Positions 26,921 to 35,078 of a stretch of 64,000 bases of DNA are shown one piece after another. The notes beneath the pieces are model-generated. The model was not told the DNA's origin and ran no database searches. It saw nothing but the letters and a program-made list of their open reading frames with translations. The translations under genes and the position numbers were made by a program. The DNA comes from CAZQVA01 sp964596685. Lineage in GTDB: Bacteria; Chlamydiota; Chlamydiia; Chlamydiales; VFKH01. The DNA is taken from the NCBI GenBank assembly GCA_964596685.1, contig CAZQVA010000001.1:62001-126000 (forward strand). The letters are read 5' to 3'. How positions within the stretch are numbered: the stretch's first letter is position 1; each line of letters begins with the position of its first letter.

Positions 26921-27915
26921 AGATGCTCTTCTTTCGTCATGCGCTGCATTAACTCCCTTACCGCTTGTAGTGGAGTCTTATCAGCATAAATAATATCATA
27001 AATCGCTTGTGTAATAGGCAGAGGCACATTGTAGTGTTGACCCATTTGCAAAGCGGAAACACAAGTGTAGGCCCCCTCAACAGCTGCATGGATCTTTTCT
27101 TTTGCTGTGGCAGCACTATCACCATGCGCTAACAAATTTCCAAAGCGATAGTTGCGACTTAGCGTGGATAGACATGTTGCGCAAAGATCTCCCATTCCTG
27201 CTAGGCCATTCAATGTGTCGATACGACACCCTTTGACCACTCCGAGCTTACGCATTTCATGTAAACCGCGTGTCATAATGGCAGCCTTGGTGTTCATTCC
27301 AAAGCCAAGACCATCAGAAAGACCACAGGCTATTGCAACGATGTTTTTCATGGCTCCTCCAAATAGCACTCCGTGCACATCACTATTGGGATAGACGCGG
27401 AATGTCGCTGTTGAAAAAGCATTTTGTATTAACATCATCACGGCTGGATCATACGCAGCACTCACCACTGAGGTGGGCACATTGCGCAAAACTTCTTCTG
27501 CAAGGCTTGGGCCACTTAACACCCCTATCAAGGGCTTTACATCGGATCCCAAAACATTTAAAATGACTTCATCCAAAAGCAATTCGCTTTTTTGTTCAAT
27601 ACCCTTTGAAGTAATTGCCACGGGAACGTGTAAGCCACCTAGTGTTTTAATTTGCTCAAATACAGGACGAATTCCAGCTGATGTGACTGATTCAACAATC
27701 AAGTCACTCCCCTGCAACACTTCCTTAAGTTCACTCGTAAAACGCAAATTATCGGGTAAAATAAGATCATGTAATTTAGGATGACGGCGCGTCATCTGCA
27801 AGAGTTCTGCTTTTTCTGGATGAGCACTCCATACCAGGCAGGAAATTCCCTTATTTGCCAACAATTGCGCAAGGCATACGCCCCAAGTACCACTTCCTAA
27901 AAATCCAACTTTCAT
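26917..27915 (-). CDS. gpsA: Glycerol-3-phosphate dehydrogenase [NAD(P)+]
   Basis: This enzyme makes sn-glycerol 3-phosphate from dihydroxyacetone phosphate for phospholipid synthesis. The 332-residue protein starts with the Rossmann motif GFLGSGTWGVCLAQLLA, followed by ITSKGIE, LSGPSLAEEV, the catalytic-lysine region GGAMKNIVAIACGLSDGLGFG and GLAGMGDLCATCLS. It follows the UDP-sugar pyrophosphorylase gene by 14 bp; the same pair (CT714-CT715) is neighbouring in Chlamydia. Confidence 0.95.
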   Translation of the reverse strand: MKVGFLGSGTWGVCLAQLLANKGISCLVWSAHPEKAELLQMTRRHPKLHDLILPDNLRFTSELKEVLQGSDLIVESVTSAGIRPVFEQIKTLGGLHVPVAITSKGIEQKSELLLDEVILNVLGSDVKPLIGVLSGPSLAEEVLRNVPTSVVSAAYDPAVMMLIQNAFSTATFRVYPNSDVHGVLFGGAMKNIVAIACGLSDGLGFGMNTKAAIMTRGLHEMRKLGVVKGCRIDTLNGLAGMGDLCATCLSTLSRNYRFGNLLAHGDSAATAKEKIHAAVEGAYTCVSALQMGQHYNVPLPITQAIYDIIYADKTPLQAVRELMQRMTKEEHL

Positions 27916-27929
27916 AGACTATACAACCT

Positions 27930-29147
27930 TTAAGCTTTATCACAAGCACTCTGTATGGAATGCAGGCTGTTTTTGTCCTTAAGCGGTACAAATTCACGCG
28001 TTCTCTCAACGCACAAAATACCCGTTTTATTGCTCACTATAAATCCATCGAATATGTAGTGTTCAAATTTCCAACGATAGCACTTGCCACTTTGCTGCTT
28101 TAATTCATCCGATTCGACAAAAACATCCCAATATTTTACCTCTTTTTTTTGGTAATGTAATGGAAAATGTGATGCTTCTAAGCAATCGATCCAAGAAAGA
28201 GAGAAAAAATACATCCCTGTATTGCCTAGGAATGGTTGATTCCTTATTGCATGATCTACTTCGCTATATTCAATGATTTGAATTTTTCCCTGATTTTCCA
28301 CCAGGAGTCCCATTTTTTCGTCTAAAGTGACTCGCTCGACCCCTTTAATTGAAACATCATTCCCCGAAGTGACATGAAAGGCAGCAAAAGCAGTGTCAAA
28401 TGGGTCAGCAAATGGATTGTCAATTGCAATCCATGAAAGATACTCTACCCCTTCTCTTTTCCACTGTTGATAAAATGCTGCTTTTTTTAAGAGAAGTGGC
28501 GCATATCCATTTCCATTGGGTCCCATAGCGACATGTCCAGGCGCATCTAGACATAAGTTTTCCTCGTAGGAGAGATAAGGATAATCCTGTTGCATCAAAA
28601 AAAAGAGATGCTCAGCTGATAGTCCAAAGTTTTGATGTTCCTGAAAATAAGCACGGACCTGTAAATCATTCGCTGATGATGTCATGATCGCTACATGGAG
28701 CGGCCTTTTAACTTTTTCACTCATCGCTACAATTTTTTTTGCAACTATTTCAAAGAGCGTTCTTCCTTGAAACGGTTCTAAAGGAATGCATCCCTTGGGT
28801 ATCCCATCAATCCCCAAACGGGAACCTACTCCACCTGCAACGATTAATAAAGCAACTTTCCCTTGAGAAATGGGATCGCAACCTTCCTGTTGGCAATCCT
28901 GCTTCATTACGTGTAAAGGCACTTTTAAGTCATCATGCGAAACAGCTAATGGCTCATGCAGTTGCCTCCGCTCTTCATACATCCGCTTAAAATCTAGCGC
29001 ATGAATCTGCTCGATAAAATTTGTCTTCTGAGGCGTTGTCCATAAATTCCACCCCTTCAATAGATGCTGTTGGTCATGCTGAATCAGTATATTCAGCATC
29101 TCCTTATAGAGAGGTTCGTCTATAGGAGATATACTGCTCAATGGCAT
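27930..29147 (-). CDS. UDP-N-acetylglucosamine/UDP-glucose pyrophosphorylase, eukaryote-type (AgX-1-like)
   Basis: The 405-residue protein has the nucleotidyl-transferase motif LIVAGGVGSRLGIDGIPKG and later GHVAMGPNGNG, EYSEVDHAIRN and FLGNTGMYFFSL. These are typical of the UDPGP/UAP1 family found in eukaryotes and in chlamydiae rather than of bacterial GlmU or GalU. It makes a UDP-sugar for envelope or glycan synthesis. The start at 29147 overlaps the previous gene by 44 bp but is supported by AGAGG 6 nt upstream; an internal ATG at 29099 would avoid the overlap. Substrate (GlcNAc or glucose) is not resolved. Confidence 0.85.
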   Translation of the reverse strand: MPLSSISPIDEPLYKEMLNILIQHDQQHLLKGWNLWTTPQKTNFIEQIHALDFKRMYEERRQLHEPLAVSHDDLKVPLHVMKQDCQQEGCDPISQGKVALLIVAGGVGSRLGIDGIPKGCIPLEPFQGRTLFEIVAKKIVAMSEKVKRPLHVAIMTSSANDLQVRAYFQEHQNFGLSAEHLFFLMQQDYPYLSYEENLCLDAPGHVAMGPNGNGYAPLLLKKAAFYQQWKREGVEYLSWIAIDNPFADPFDTAFAAFHVTSGNDVSIKGVERVTLDEKMGLLVENQGKIQIIEYSEVDHAIRNQPFLGNTGMYFFSLSWIDCLEASHFPLHYQKKEVKYWDVFVESDELKQQSGKCYRWKFEHYIFDGFIVSNKTGILCVERTREFVPLKDKNSLHSIQSACDKA

Positions 29148-30156
29148 TTAAAACCTCTCTTACCTCTATACGATGCATACATCTAAAATCAATGGGGCAT
29201 ACCCTTTTAAAACAGGGGGAGCAATGAACTGCCTTGTAAAGAATAGTTGCTCGCCCCAATGGACCTGTGACTACCGGGTCTGTAGAACCAAAAATTGCCA
29301 CAACAGGCACATTTAATGCGGCTGCCAAATGCATGGGGCCACTGTCATTGCTGACAAATAGCTGACACACTGAAATAGCTGCCATTAACTGTCTTAAATT
29401 AGTTGTTCCCGCTAAATTCAATAATCTTTCACCCGCATGGGTCATGCGCTTTTGACAGGCAGAAAAGAGAGTAGAAATATAGGGAGCGCTCTTTTTATCA
29501 CCAAAAAGGACAACGCCAATTGTCCGATCCTTAAGAAGCGTTACAATCAATTCTTCGAAACACTCTTGCGGCCAACATTTTGCTGGTCCATAAGCGGCTT
29601 GCGTATTAAAACCAATCCAGCGAATCTCAGGATGAAGAATGGCGCGCGCCTGCTCTTTTTCTTCATCACTCATAAAGAGAGCGGGCAAAGCATCGAGACG
29701 CGGCGCTCCAAGTGCCCATACAAGCTCATTATAGGTAGTAACCAGATGTTGCTTTGTACGGAGAGAAGAAAATTTGATTGAATGCGTCAACAAGGCATGC
29801 CGCCAGCAGGCGCGATATCCAGCGCGCAAACGTACACCTGCCTGCCAAAACCAGTAGGCAGAGGAAAATGAATTGGTTAACAACACCCCTAAGTCATATT
29901 TTCCCTGACGTATTTTCAGGATTGTCTGCCTTTGTACTTGACGATGATAAAAACCACTCACTACTGAAAACCCAAAGACTTCATTGACGCGCGGATCTTT
30001 CTCAAAAAGCCCAGTAAAGTGCTGCGGTAACATCAGAGTGATGAAGGCATTCGGCCAGTGCGCACGGATTAATGTAAGGGCAGCCGACGCCATTACACAA
30101 TCTCCCAGCCAATTCGGCATCCTAACAATAATTTTATCGATTTTTTCTGCTATCAA
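29104..30156 (-). CDS. Lipopolysaccharide heptosyltransferase-like GT9 glycosyltransferase
   Basis: The 350-residue protein fits the GT9 heptosyltransferase family (WaaC/WaaF/WaaQ). It has MPNWLGDCVMASAALTLIRA at the N terminus and the nucleotide-sugar site FVSNDSGPMHLAAALNVP plus VAIFGSTDP near the C terminus. It would add heptose to the LPS inner core on the cytoplasmic face. Chlamydiaceae LPS lacks heptose, so the gene hints at a more elaborate core in this organism, in line with the glycan export genes at 3-8 kb. It overlaps hemC by 23 bp and the next gene by 44 bp. Confidence 0.8.
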   Translation of the reverse strand: MIAEKIDKIIVRMPNWLGDCVMASAALTLIRAHWPNAFITLMLPQHFTGLFEKDPRVNEVFGFSVVSGFYHRQVQRQTILKIRQGKYDLGVLLTNSFSSAYWFWQAGVRLRAGYRACWRHALLTHSIKFSSLRTKQHLVTTYNELVWALGAPRLDALPALFMSDEEKEQARAILHPEIRWIGFNTQAAYGPAKCWPQECFEELIVTLLKDRTIGVVLFGDKKSAPYISTLFSACQKRMTHAGERLLNLAGTTNLRQLMAAISVCQLFVSNDSGPMHLAAALNVPVVAIFGSTDPVVTGPLGRATILYKAVHCSPCFKRVCPIDFRCMHRIEVREVLNAIEQYISYRRTSL

Positions 30157-30838
30157 TTTGACCTAAATAGTTGATCGCTTGATCCTCTTGTCTTATCACA
30201 AGAGCCAGTTGCCCTTGATAAGGGGCTGCATTTCCTTCTAACGCTATCCAATTTATGTGATCGAGCAAACGCAACCGTATGAGAGCTGCTTTTGCCATGA
30301 CAACTCCATCAAAAGCACCACTTTCTAACTGTGCCAACCTCTCATGAATTGTTCCTCGTATTTCCTTGATTCTAAAATCGATGCGCAACCTACGAACCAT
30401 CTCTTCTCTGCGCGCACAAGAGCAACCAATCCAAGCCTTATCGGGTAAAGTTTTTACAGTCAGACCATGCCGCAAGACTAACACATCACAAGATTCGATT
30501 CCAGCAGTGATTGCAGCTACAACTAATCCATTGGGTAGTGGTTCTGGCAAATCTTTCGCGGAGTGAAGAGCCACTCGCGCCTTTCTGTGTAGAAGTAGTT
30601 GATCTAGCTCATAAGTAAAAAAATCGCTCTTACCCATGTTCCATAGTGATTTCTGCTTATCTTTATCCCCGCGACTTTCTATCCATATAGGTTGCCATAT
30701 GATCCGCTCAGGTAATGAGCGCATTATTTCCATGAATTCCCAAAATTGAGCCTGAGAAAGCGGCGAAGCTCGCGCTACAACGAGACAGGGCGTTGAAAAT
30801 AAGGTGTGTTCACTATCCCCAACAAATGGCAATGGCAT
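30134..30838 (-). CDS. hemC: Porphobilinogen deaminase, short form lacking domain 3
   Basis: HemC condenses four porphobilinogens to hydroxymethylbilane in haem synthesis. The 234-residue protein covers domains 1 and 2: VARASPLSQAQ, VALHSAKDLPEPLP, GCSCARREEMVRR, EIRGTIHERL and a terminal GQLALVIR equivalent to GQGAVGIE. It stops about 80 residues short of the usual 310, so the domain 3 cysteine that carries the dipyrromethane cofactor is absent. Short HemC proteins of similar size are annotated in Chlamydia. It overlaps radA by 26 bp, a pairing (CT298-CT299) conserved in Chlamydia. Confidence 0.85.
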   Translation of the reverse strand: MPLPFVGDSEHTLFSTPCLVVARASPLSQAQFWEFMEIMRSLPERIIWQPIWIESRGDKDKQKSLWNMGKSDFFTYELDQLLLHRKARVALHSAKDLPEPLPNGLVVAAITAGIESCDVLVLRHGLTVKTLPDKAWIGCSCARREEMVRRLRIDFRIKEIRGTIHERLAQLESGAFDGVVMAKAALIRLRLLDHINWIALEGNAAPYQGQLALVIRQEDQAINYLGQIDSRKNR

Positions 30839-32180
30839 CTTCCACCCTCTCTACTGGGCATAATTTAATCTTTTCTTCCCATTCTTTCGACAAACCTTTT
30901 AAAGAGTGCTTGGGAAGAAGGACTCTTTTAAAACCCATATGAACTGCCTCTTTAAGACGCTGCTCCAGTTTGTGTACGGAGCGCACTTCGCCCGTTAAAC
31001 CCACTTCTCCAATCACAACAGTATGAGGATCGACAGAAGCATTCTGAAAAGAAGAAGCGATCGCCAAAACAACCCCTAAATCAATTGCAGGTTCTGTGAT
31101 ACGTAAGCCCCCCGCCATTGAAACAAAAACGTCGCGTTGATAGAGGGGATAATTTAGGCGTTTTTCCAAAACAGCGAGCAAAAGAGCTAATCGATTACCA
31201 TCAATTCCAGTCGAACGTCTAGAAGGAGAAGGAAACATTGTATGACTGACTAGAGCTTGTACTTCCACAAGAAATACGCGCGAGCCCTCCATTGTGGGCA
31301 AAATGACAGAGCCCACCATTCCTTGACTTCTTTCTTCTAAAAAGAGGGCTGAAGGATTAGCAACCTGTTCCAAACCATGTGTATGCATTTGAAAGACAGC
31401 CACCTCATCAGTGGGTCCAAAACGGTTTTTAACAACTCGCAATAAGCGAAATTGATTGTGCCGTTCTCCCTCAAAATACAGAACAGTATCCACAAGATGT
31501 TCTAAGACACGCGGCCCTGCAATTTCACCTGATTTTGTCACATGCCCTACAAGAAATGTGGACATGGCGCGCGATTTTGCCAAATGCATAAACTCTGTAG
31601 CCGCTTCCCTTACCTGAACTACAGATCCAGGCGCAGAAGGAATCTCTTCTTTGTAAACAATTTGTATGGAATCAACAATGAGAATATCGGGATTAATTTC
31701 CTCAACACTGCGCTTAATGGCTCCGACCTGTAATTCACTTAAAAAAAGCAAATTGTCACTATCAACATTTAAACGCCGGGCGCGCATCGATGTTTGTGCA
31801 ACAGATTCTTCTCCACAGATGTATAAAACCGTTGCACCCGCCTTCGCGAGTTGGTTAGCAAGCTGTAGCAGCAGTGTAGATTTTCCAATGCCTGGTTCTC
31901 CCCCAATTAATGTAAAGGAGCCAGGAGTAATCCCCCCACCTACGAGGCGATCCACCTCACTCATTCCTGTCGAGCTACGGTTATGCTCTTCAATCGGAAT
32001 CTCTTTAATGCGCAAGGGTTTATTCACAGCAGGTGCTGATTGAAAACGACTGGGCAAATCCCATTCAATCTCTTCGCTTAGTGTGTTCCAAGCCTTGCAC
32101 GCAGGGCATTGTCCCATCCATTTAAGCTGCTTGCCACCGCACTCATTACAACACCAAAAAACTTTTCTTTTTGCCGCCAT
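30813..32180 (-). CDS. radA: DNA repair protein RadA (Sms)
   Basis: RadA is a RecA-related branch-migration helicase acting in recombinational repair. The 455-residue protein has an N-terminal zinc finger (CCNECGG and CPACKAW), Walker A GEPGIGKSTLL, the RadA-specific KNRFGPTDE motif and a Lon-protease-like C-terminal domain (GGLRITEPAIDLGVVLAIASS). ATG 32180 with GAGGG 4 nt upstream gives the normal N terminus; the longer frame to 32225 does not. It heads the minus-strand run to htpG. Confidence 0.95.
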   Translation of the reverse strand: MAAKRKVFWCCNECGGKQLKWMGQCPACKAWNTLSEEIEWDLPSRFQSAPAVNKPLRIKEIPIEEHNRSSTGMSEVDRLVGGGITPGSFTLIGGEPGIGKSTLLLQLANQLAKAGATVLYICGEESVAQTSMRARRLNVDSDNLLFLSELQVGAIKRSVEEINPDILIVDSIQIVYKEEIPSAPGSVVQVREAATEFMHLAKSRAMSTFLVGHVTKSGEIAGPRVLEHLVDTVLYFEGERHNQFRLLRVVKNRFGPTDEVAVFQMHTHGLEQVANPSALFLEERSQGMVGSVILPTMEGSRVFLVEVQALVSHTMFPSPSRRSTGIDGNRLALLLAVLEKRLNYPLYQRDVFVSMAGGLRITEPAIDLGVVLAIASSFQNASVDPHTVVIGEVGLTGEVRSVHKLEQRLKEAVHMGFKRVLLPKHSLKGLSKEWEEKIKLCPVERVEDAIAICWG

Positions 32181-32364
32181 ACCGCCCTCAATTCTCCGGT
32201 GACAGTATAGATTTGTCTTGTACAAACTGCAACAGCATAAGTTTTAAACCGATGATCTGTAACACTAAATGGATAAAGAAAGCACACTCCTGGACTTTTG
32301 GCACTCTCATTGCATTAAAAAGATCAATCCTCTTACTGCAAATGTTATCCTTTGCCTGCCTGAT

Positions 32365-33945
32365 TTACTGACAAGCTCGAATAAGAGTGACACCTACAGG
32401 ATAATGGTCTGAAGGGTTATCAATATTTGGTAATGTAATTGTCGAGTCTGGTTTTTCTTCTCGAAACCCGACAGTTGAGTGGGTGATTTGGTAAAGACCG
32501 CCATTTTCAGGCTTTAGGATGATCACATAGTCCTCTTCATCAACTGCAAATCGTGCTGCTTTCGAATGTTGGGCTGTTACCATCCGCTTTTTCACTGTAG
32601 TTGGCCCCACGTTTGTAGCGACTAGCCCAAGCGACTGCAACTGATTGCGCAGGAGTTCTACATCTTCCTTAGATTTTGTATTCGCATCTATTCCAATTAT
32701 TAATTGGAGATTCTTATTTTCTGGAAGCTTGGCAAGCTGATGAAATTTTTCTACAATTTTGGCAATTTGGAGTCGTCCGTCTTCTGCTCTAGTAGAATTT
32801 CCATGGCTTGATGCTAAAAGAAATTTTTCTTTAGTGTCCTTTTTTACCGCCAGGATAAGATTTAAACGCCCTCTTTCATATCCTTCATAATCTTCAATAG
32901 AAATTATTTCATAGGATGGCTCCCAGACGTCTCCTCGTAAGAAAACAAATGTGCCATCTGCAGAATTTTGCAAATCAACTGGATGGAAAAGCCCCTCTTT
33001 AGCGAGAAGCTGAGGAACAATCGCATCACTTTCCTGCGTAAATACTATGCTGGCACCAGCGGCAACGAGCTTATCTCTAAACGTTTTAGCTCTTTCGTTA
33101 GGATTTCCTAAAGTGTTAGCAAATATCTGTTTTACCTTATTAATTTGACAAATCATGGCTTCATCACGAGAAATCAAATGGAGGTTCAAGGATTGGTAGA
33201 GCCAATAAAAGAAAACCTGACCCGCTGGGGTTGTAAAAACAGCTAGATCAGCATTGTCTGCATCCCTTCCGAGGTATCGTTTTAAAAAGGACGGATCGAG
33301 TTTGTCAATGGCGTCTTGTAGTTTATCTTTTGATTTTACATTGCCAAGGGTTTCTTTTGTAAAGAGAGACTCCAATAGGTAAGCTTTTAACTCAAAAGCA
33401 TTTTTACCTCTCAGTGGTTCAGTGGAGCTTAAGATAGGCAAATCAAAATCTCGACCGTCTCTCGCGGCTTTGTCGCGCAAAATTTTATCCAAACTCAGCA
33501 GGTCTGAAGGATTGTGTCGAAAAAATGAGAAGATTTTTTGATCTTGATAGCGATCTAGGAAGTAAAGAATATGAGCTAAATCAGCTTCAGAAAAGCCATC
33601 ATTTTCGAGTTCTTTCTGCTTTCTTACGAGGTGTTCGATTAAATCAGCAGAGATGAGTTGCCCTAAGGTAGGACCGTGGTCAAGGTCCTCTTGAATAGCC
33701 TCTTTAACAAGTTGTTGACGATATTGCTGAATCTTATCTGTTGACGGATTTTCGCATGTCATTTGTTGGAGGATTTGAATGTCTGTCAGATTGGTAGCAA
33801 TAGCTTCTTTAGAAACCACCTGTTCAAAAACATATTTTCGAATAGGGTTGATCTCATCTCCATAATTTCCATCAAACTCAAAAGGATCGTTGAATGAACC
33901 TAAAATATTTGATGTAAAAACAACAAGACATAGCAGAGAATTCAT
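32365..33945 (-). CDS. Exported protein with C-terminal endonuclease/exonuclease/phosphatase (EEP) domain
   Basis: The 526-residue protein begins with a short hydrophobic segment (about 3-17) that looks like a signal peptide. An alpha-helical region of unknown type follows (about 25-290). The last 230 residues carry EEP-fold motifs: VFTQESD (metal-binding Glu), SHGNSTRAEDGRLQIAKI, IIGIDANTKS (catalytic Asp-x-Asn) and PSDHYPVGV (terminal Ser-Asp-His). EEP enzymes hydrolyse phosphodiester or phosphomonoester bonds in DNA, RNA or inositol phosphates; the substrate here is unknown. An exported EEP enzyme of an intracellular bacterium could act in the host. It is flanked by repeat-rich non-coding DNA and is not in an operon. 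Confidence 0.6.
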   Translation of the reverse strand: MNSLLCLVVFTSNILGSFNDPFEFDGNYGDEINPIRKYVFEQVVSKEAIATNLTDIQILQQMTCENPSTDKIQQYRQQLVKEAIQEDLDHGPTLGQLISADLIEHLVRKQKELENDGFSEADLAHILYFLDRYQDQKIFSFFRHNPSDLLSLDKILRDKAARDGRDFDLPILSSTEPLRGKNAFELKAYLLESLFTKETLGNVKSKDKLQDAIDKLDPSFLKRYLGRDADNADLAVFTTPAGQVFFYWLYQSLNLHLISRDEAMICQINKVKQIFANTLGNPNERAKTFRDKLVAAGASIVFTQESDAIVPQLLAKEGLFHPVDLQNSADGTFVFLRGDVWEPSYEIISIEDYEGYERGRLNLILAVKKDTKEKFLLASSHGNSTRAEDGRLQIAKIVEKFHQLAKLPENKNLQLIIGIDANTKSKEDVELLRNQLQSLGLVATNVGPTTVKKRMVTAQHSKAARFAVDEEDYVIILKPENGGLYQITHSTVGFREEKPDSTITLPNIDNPSDHYPVGVTLIRACQ

Positions 33946-34118
33946 TTGAACCTATTTGTAAAAAGGTTTAGGGATACTCAGGATACCACCGTTTATCGCC
34001 AAGTTGCAGATCGAAGTCCAAATGCGCAGAAAAGACCAGAGACATTCGTAAGTTGCTTAACATACTCGATTCTTTGGTAAAAAACTATAATAGCATATTT
34101 TAATTTGTTTGTAAATAA

Positions 34119-34192
34119 TATAGAGCCTTTTACAAAACCATCTACAATATGAAGTGCTGCAGATTGCGGATGATTGTGCAAAAGGCTCTATA
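34119..34192. repeat. GAGCCTTTT inverted-repeat element
   Basis: TATAGAGCCTTTT (34119-34131) is matched by AAAAGGCTCTATA (34180-34192) as a perfect 13-bp inverted repeat around about 50 bp. If the element proper is GAGCC...GGCTC, it is flanked by TATA on each side. A compact relative lies at 42864-42891, flanked by TTAA. It sits in the gene-poor stretch 33946-34465. The rest of that stretch shows only an AT-rich region and a degenerate match (34296-34324) to the ends of the fold-back element at 55031. Confidence 0.55.
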
Positions 34193-34420
34193 GTTTAAGA
34201 TATTTTTCGCACTGATCTGAGTTCACTCATTATTCGATTTGTTGTTTTTTTGATATTATCGCCGTCGCTTATTCATAGCGATCATGAACCACCATATATG
34301 GCTGTGCACAACATGAATTCAACTTTGAATCAGCTTTTGATGGATGTAAGCGCGCGTCAGTATTTTAAAAATTGTTAGCGGTAATCGACTTCATATCCGT
34401 CACACGCTCCTTAAAACACA

Positions 34421-34447
34421 AAGGGCAATCTCAATGAGATTGCCCTT
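34421..34447 (-). terminator. Rho-independent terminator after tRNA-Pro
   Basis: AAGGGCAATCTCA and TGAGATTGCCCTT form a 13-bp stem. On the minus strand the stem is followed by TGTGTTTTA. It lies 19 bp beyond the 3' end of tRNA-Pro and would end the small-gene/tRNA transcript. Confidence 0.6.
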
Positions 34448-34465
34448 AAGTCTTTAGAAGAAAAG

Positions 34466-34540
34466 TCTGGGTGAGAGGATTTGAACCTCCGACCCCTTGC
34501 ACCCCATGCAAGTGCGCTAGCCAGGCTGCGCTACACCCAG
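34466..34540 (-). tRNA. tRNA-Pro (anticodon GGG)
   Basis: The minus-strand cloverleaf has acceptor CTGGGTG/CACCCAG, D arm TAGCGCAGCCTGGCTAGCGC, anticodon stem-loop CTTGC-ATGGGGT-GCAAG and T loop GTTCGAATC. It begins 7 bp after the stop codon of the small gene upstream and is probably on the same transcript. Confidence 0.94.
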
Positions 34541-34547
34541 ATAAAAT

Positions 34548-34793
34548 TTAGATCTGTGTCAAACCTTCGAACTGAAACTCAGCTTTTTTGAAATCAGAAA
34601 GACCGATACGCGCACATTCTTCGATGATTTTTTCTAGCGTATCGCCAGGAGAAACTTCCGCGGCGCTAATATCAACCGCTAAAGAGGCTGTGAACGCAGT
34701 GCCGCCACGCACACCCTTTACTTTAAAGTTGGCATACATTCCCGCTTTTGATCGGGAAATACTTTTGAAACGTATCAAGTTGTTTGAAGTCAT
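34548..34793 (-). CDS. Small uncharacterised protein (81 aa)
   Basis: The 81-residue protein is basic at the N terminus (LIRFKSISRSKAGMYANFKV) and acidic towards the C terminus (SPGDTLEKIIEECARIG), with no membrane helix or signal peptide. GGATAAAGACA precedes the ATG, giving a usable ribosome binding site. The composition and placement tight against tRNA-Pro suggest a real gene, but I do not recognise the family. It may be a chlamydia-specific small protein. Confidence 0.6.
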   Translation of the reverse strand: MTSNNLIRFKSISRSKAGMYANFKVKGVRGGTAFTASLAVDISAAEVSPGDTLEKIIEECARIGLSDFKKAEFQFEGLTQI

Positions 34794-34845
34794 TGTCTTT
34801 ATCCGCTAAAAGATGATACTTTGAATCGAAATTTCTTGTCTAGCA

Positions 34846-35017
34846 CTAGCCTGGACTTTAGACAAAATCTAATGTTTTTAAAGCGGTAGCTCCAGGGTAG
34901 ATTTGAGGCGGGGTGTCATCGTGTATAGCTTTAGCTATTCGCGATGATGCACCGCCTTGAAGATGCTCAAGAGCTATCCCTGTAAAAATACTAGATTTTG
35001 TCTAAAGTCCAGGCTAG
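34846..35017. mobile_element. 172-bp fold-back element with 26-bp perfect terminal repeats
   Basis: The ends 34846-34871 and 34992-35017 are perfect 26-bp inverted repeats that include CTAGCCTGGACTTTAGACAA. The interior is also self-complementary: GCGGTAGCTC with GAGCTATCCC, and AGGCGGGGTGTCATCG with CGATGATGCACCGCCTT. The whole unit can therefore fold into one long hairpin with a short loop near 34930. Partial copies of the end lie at 663-687 and 17498-17510. It contains no gene and fills most of the 34794-35078 gap. It is probably a non-autonomous element; a structured RNA is the alternative. Confidence 0.7.
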
Positions 35018-35078
35018 CCGCTAAGGCGTTTAAAAACACCACAGTCAAAGATTAATTACTTGTGATATACTTTTCAAC

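Noticed and set aside
33993..34181. 62-codon minus-strand open frame in the gene-poor region
   Set aside because: It overlaps the GAGCCTTTT inverted repeat, has no ribosome binding site and resembles no protein.
34471..34550. Possible att site at tRNA-Pro beside the accessory region
   Set aside because: No integrase gene and no second copy of the tRNA 3' end were found within the window.
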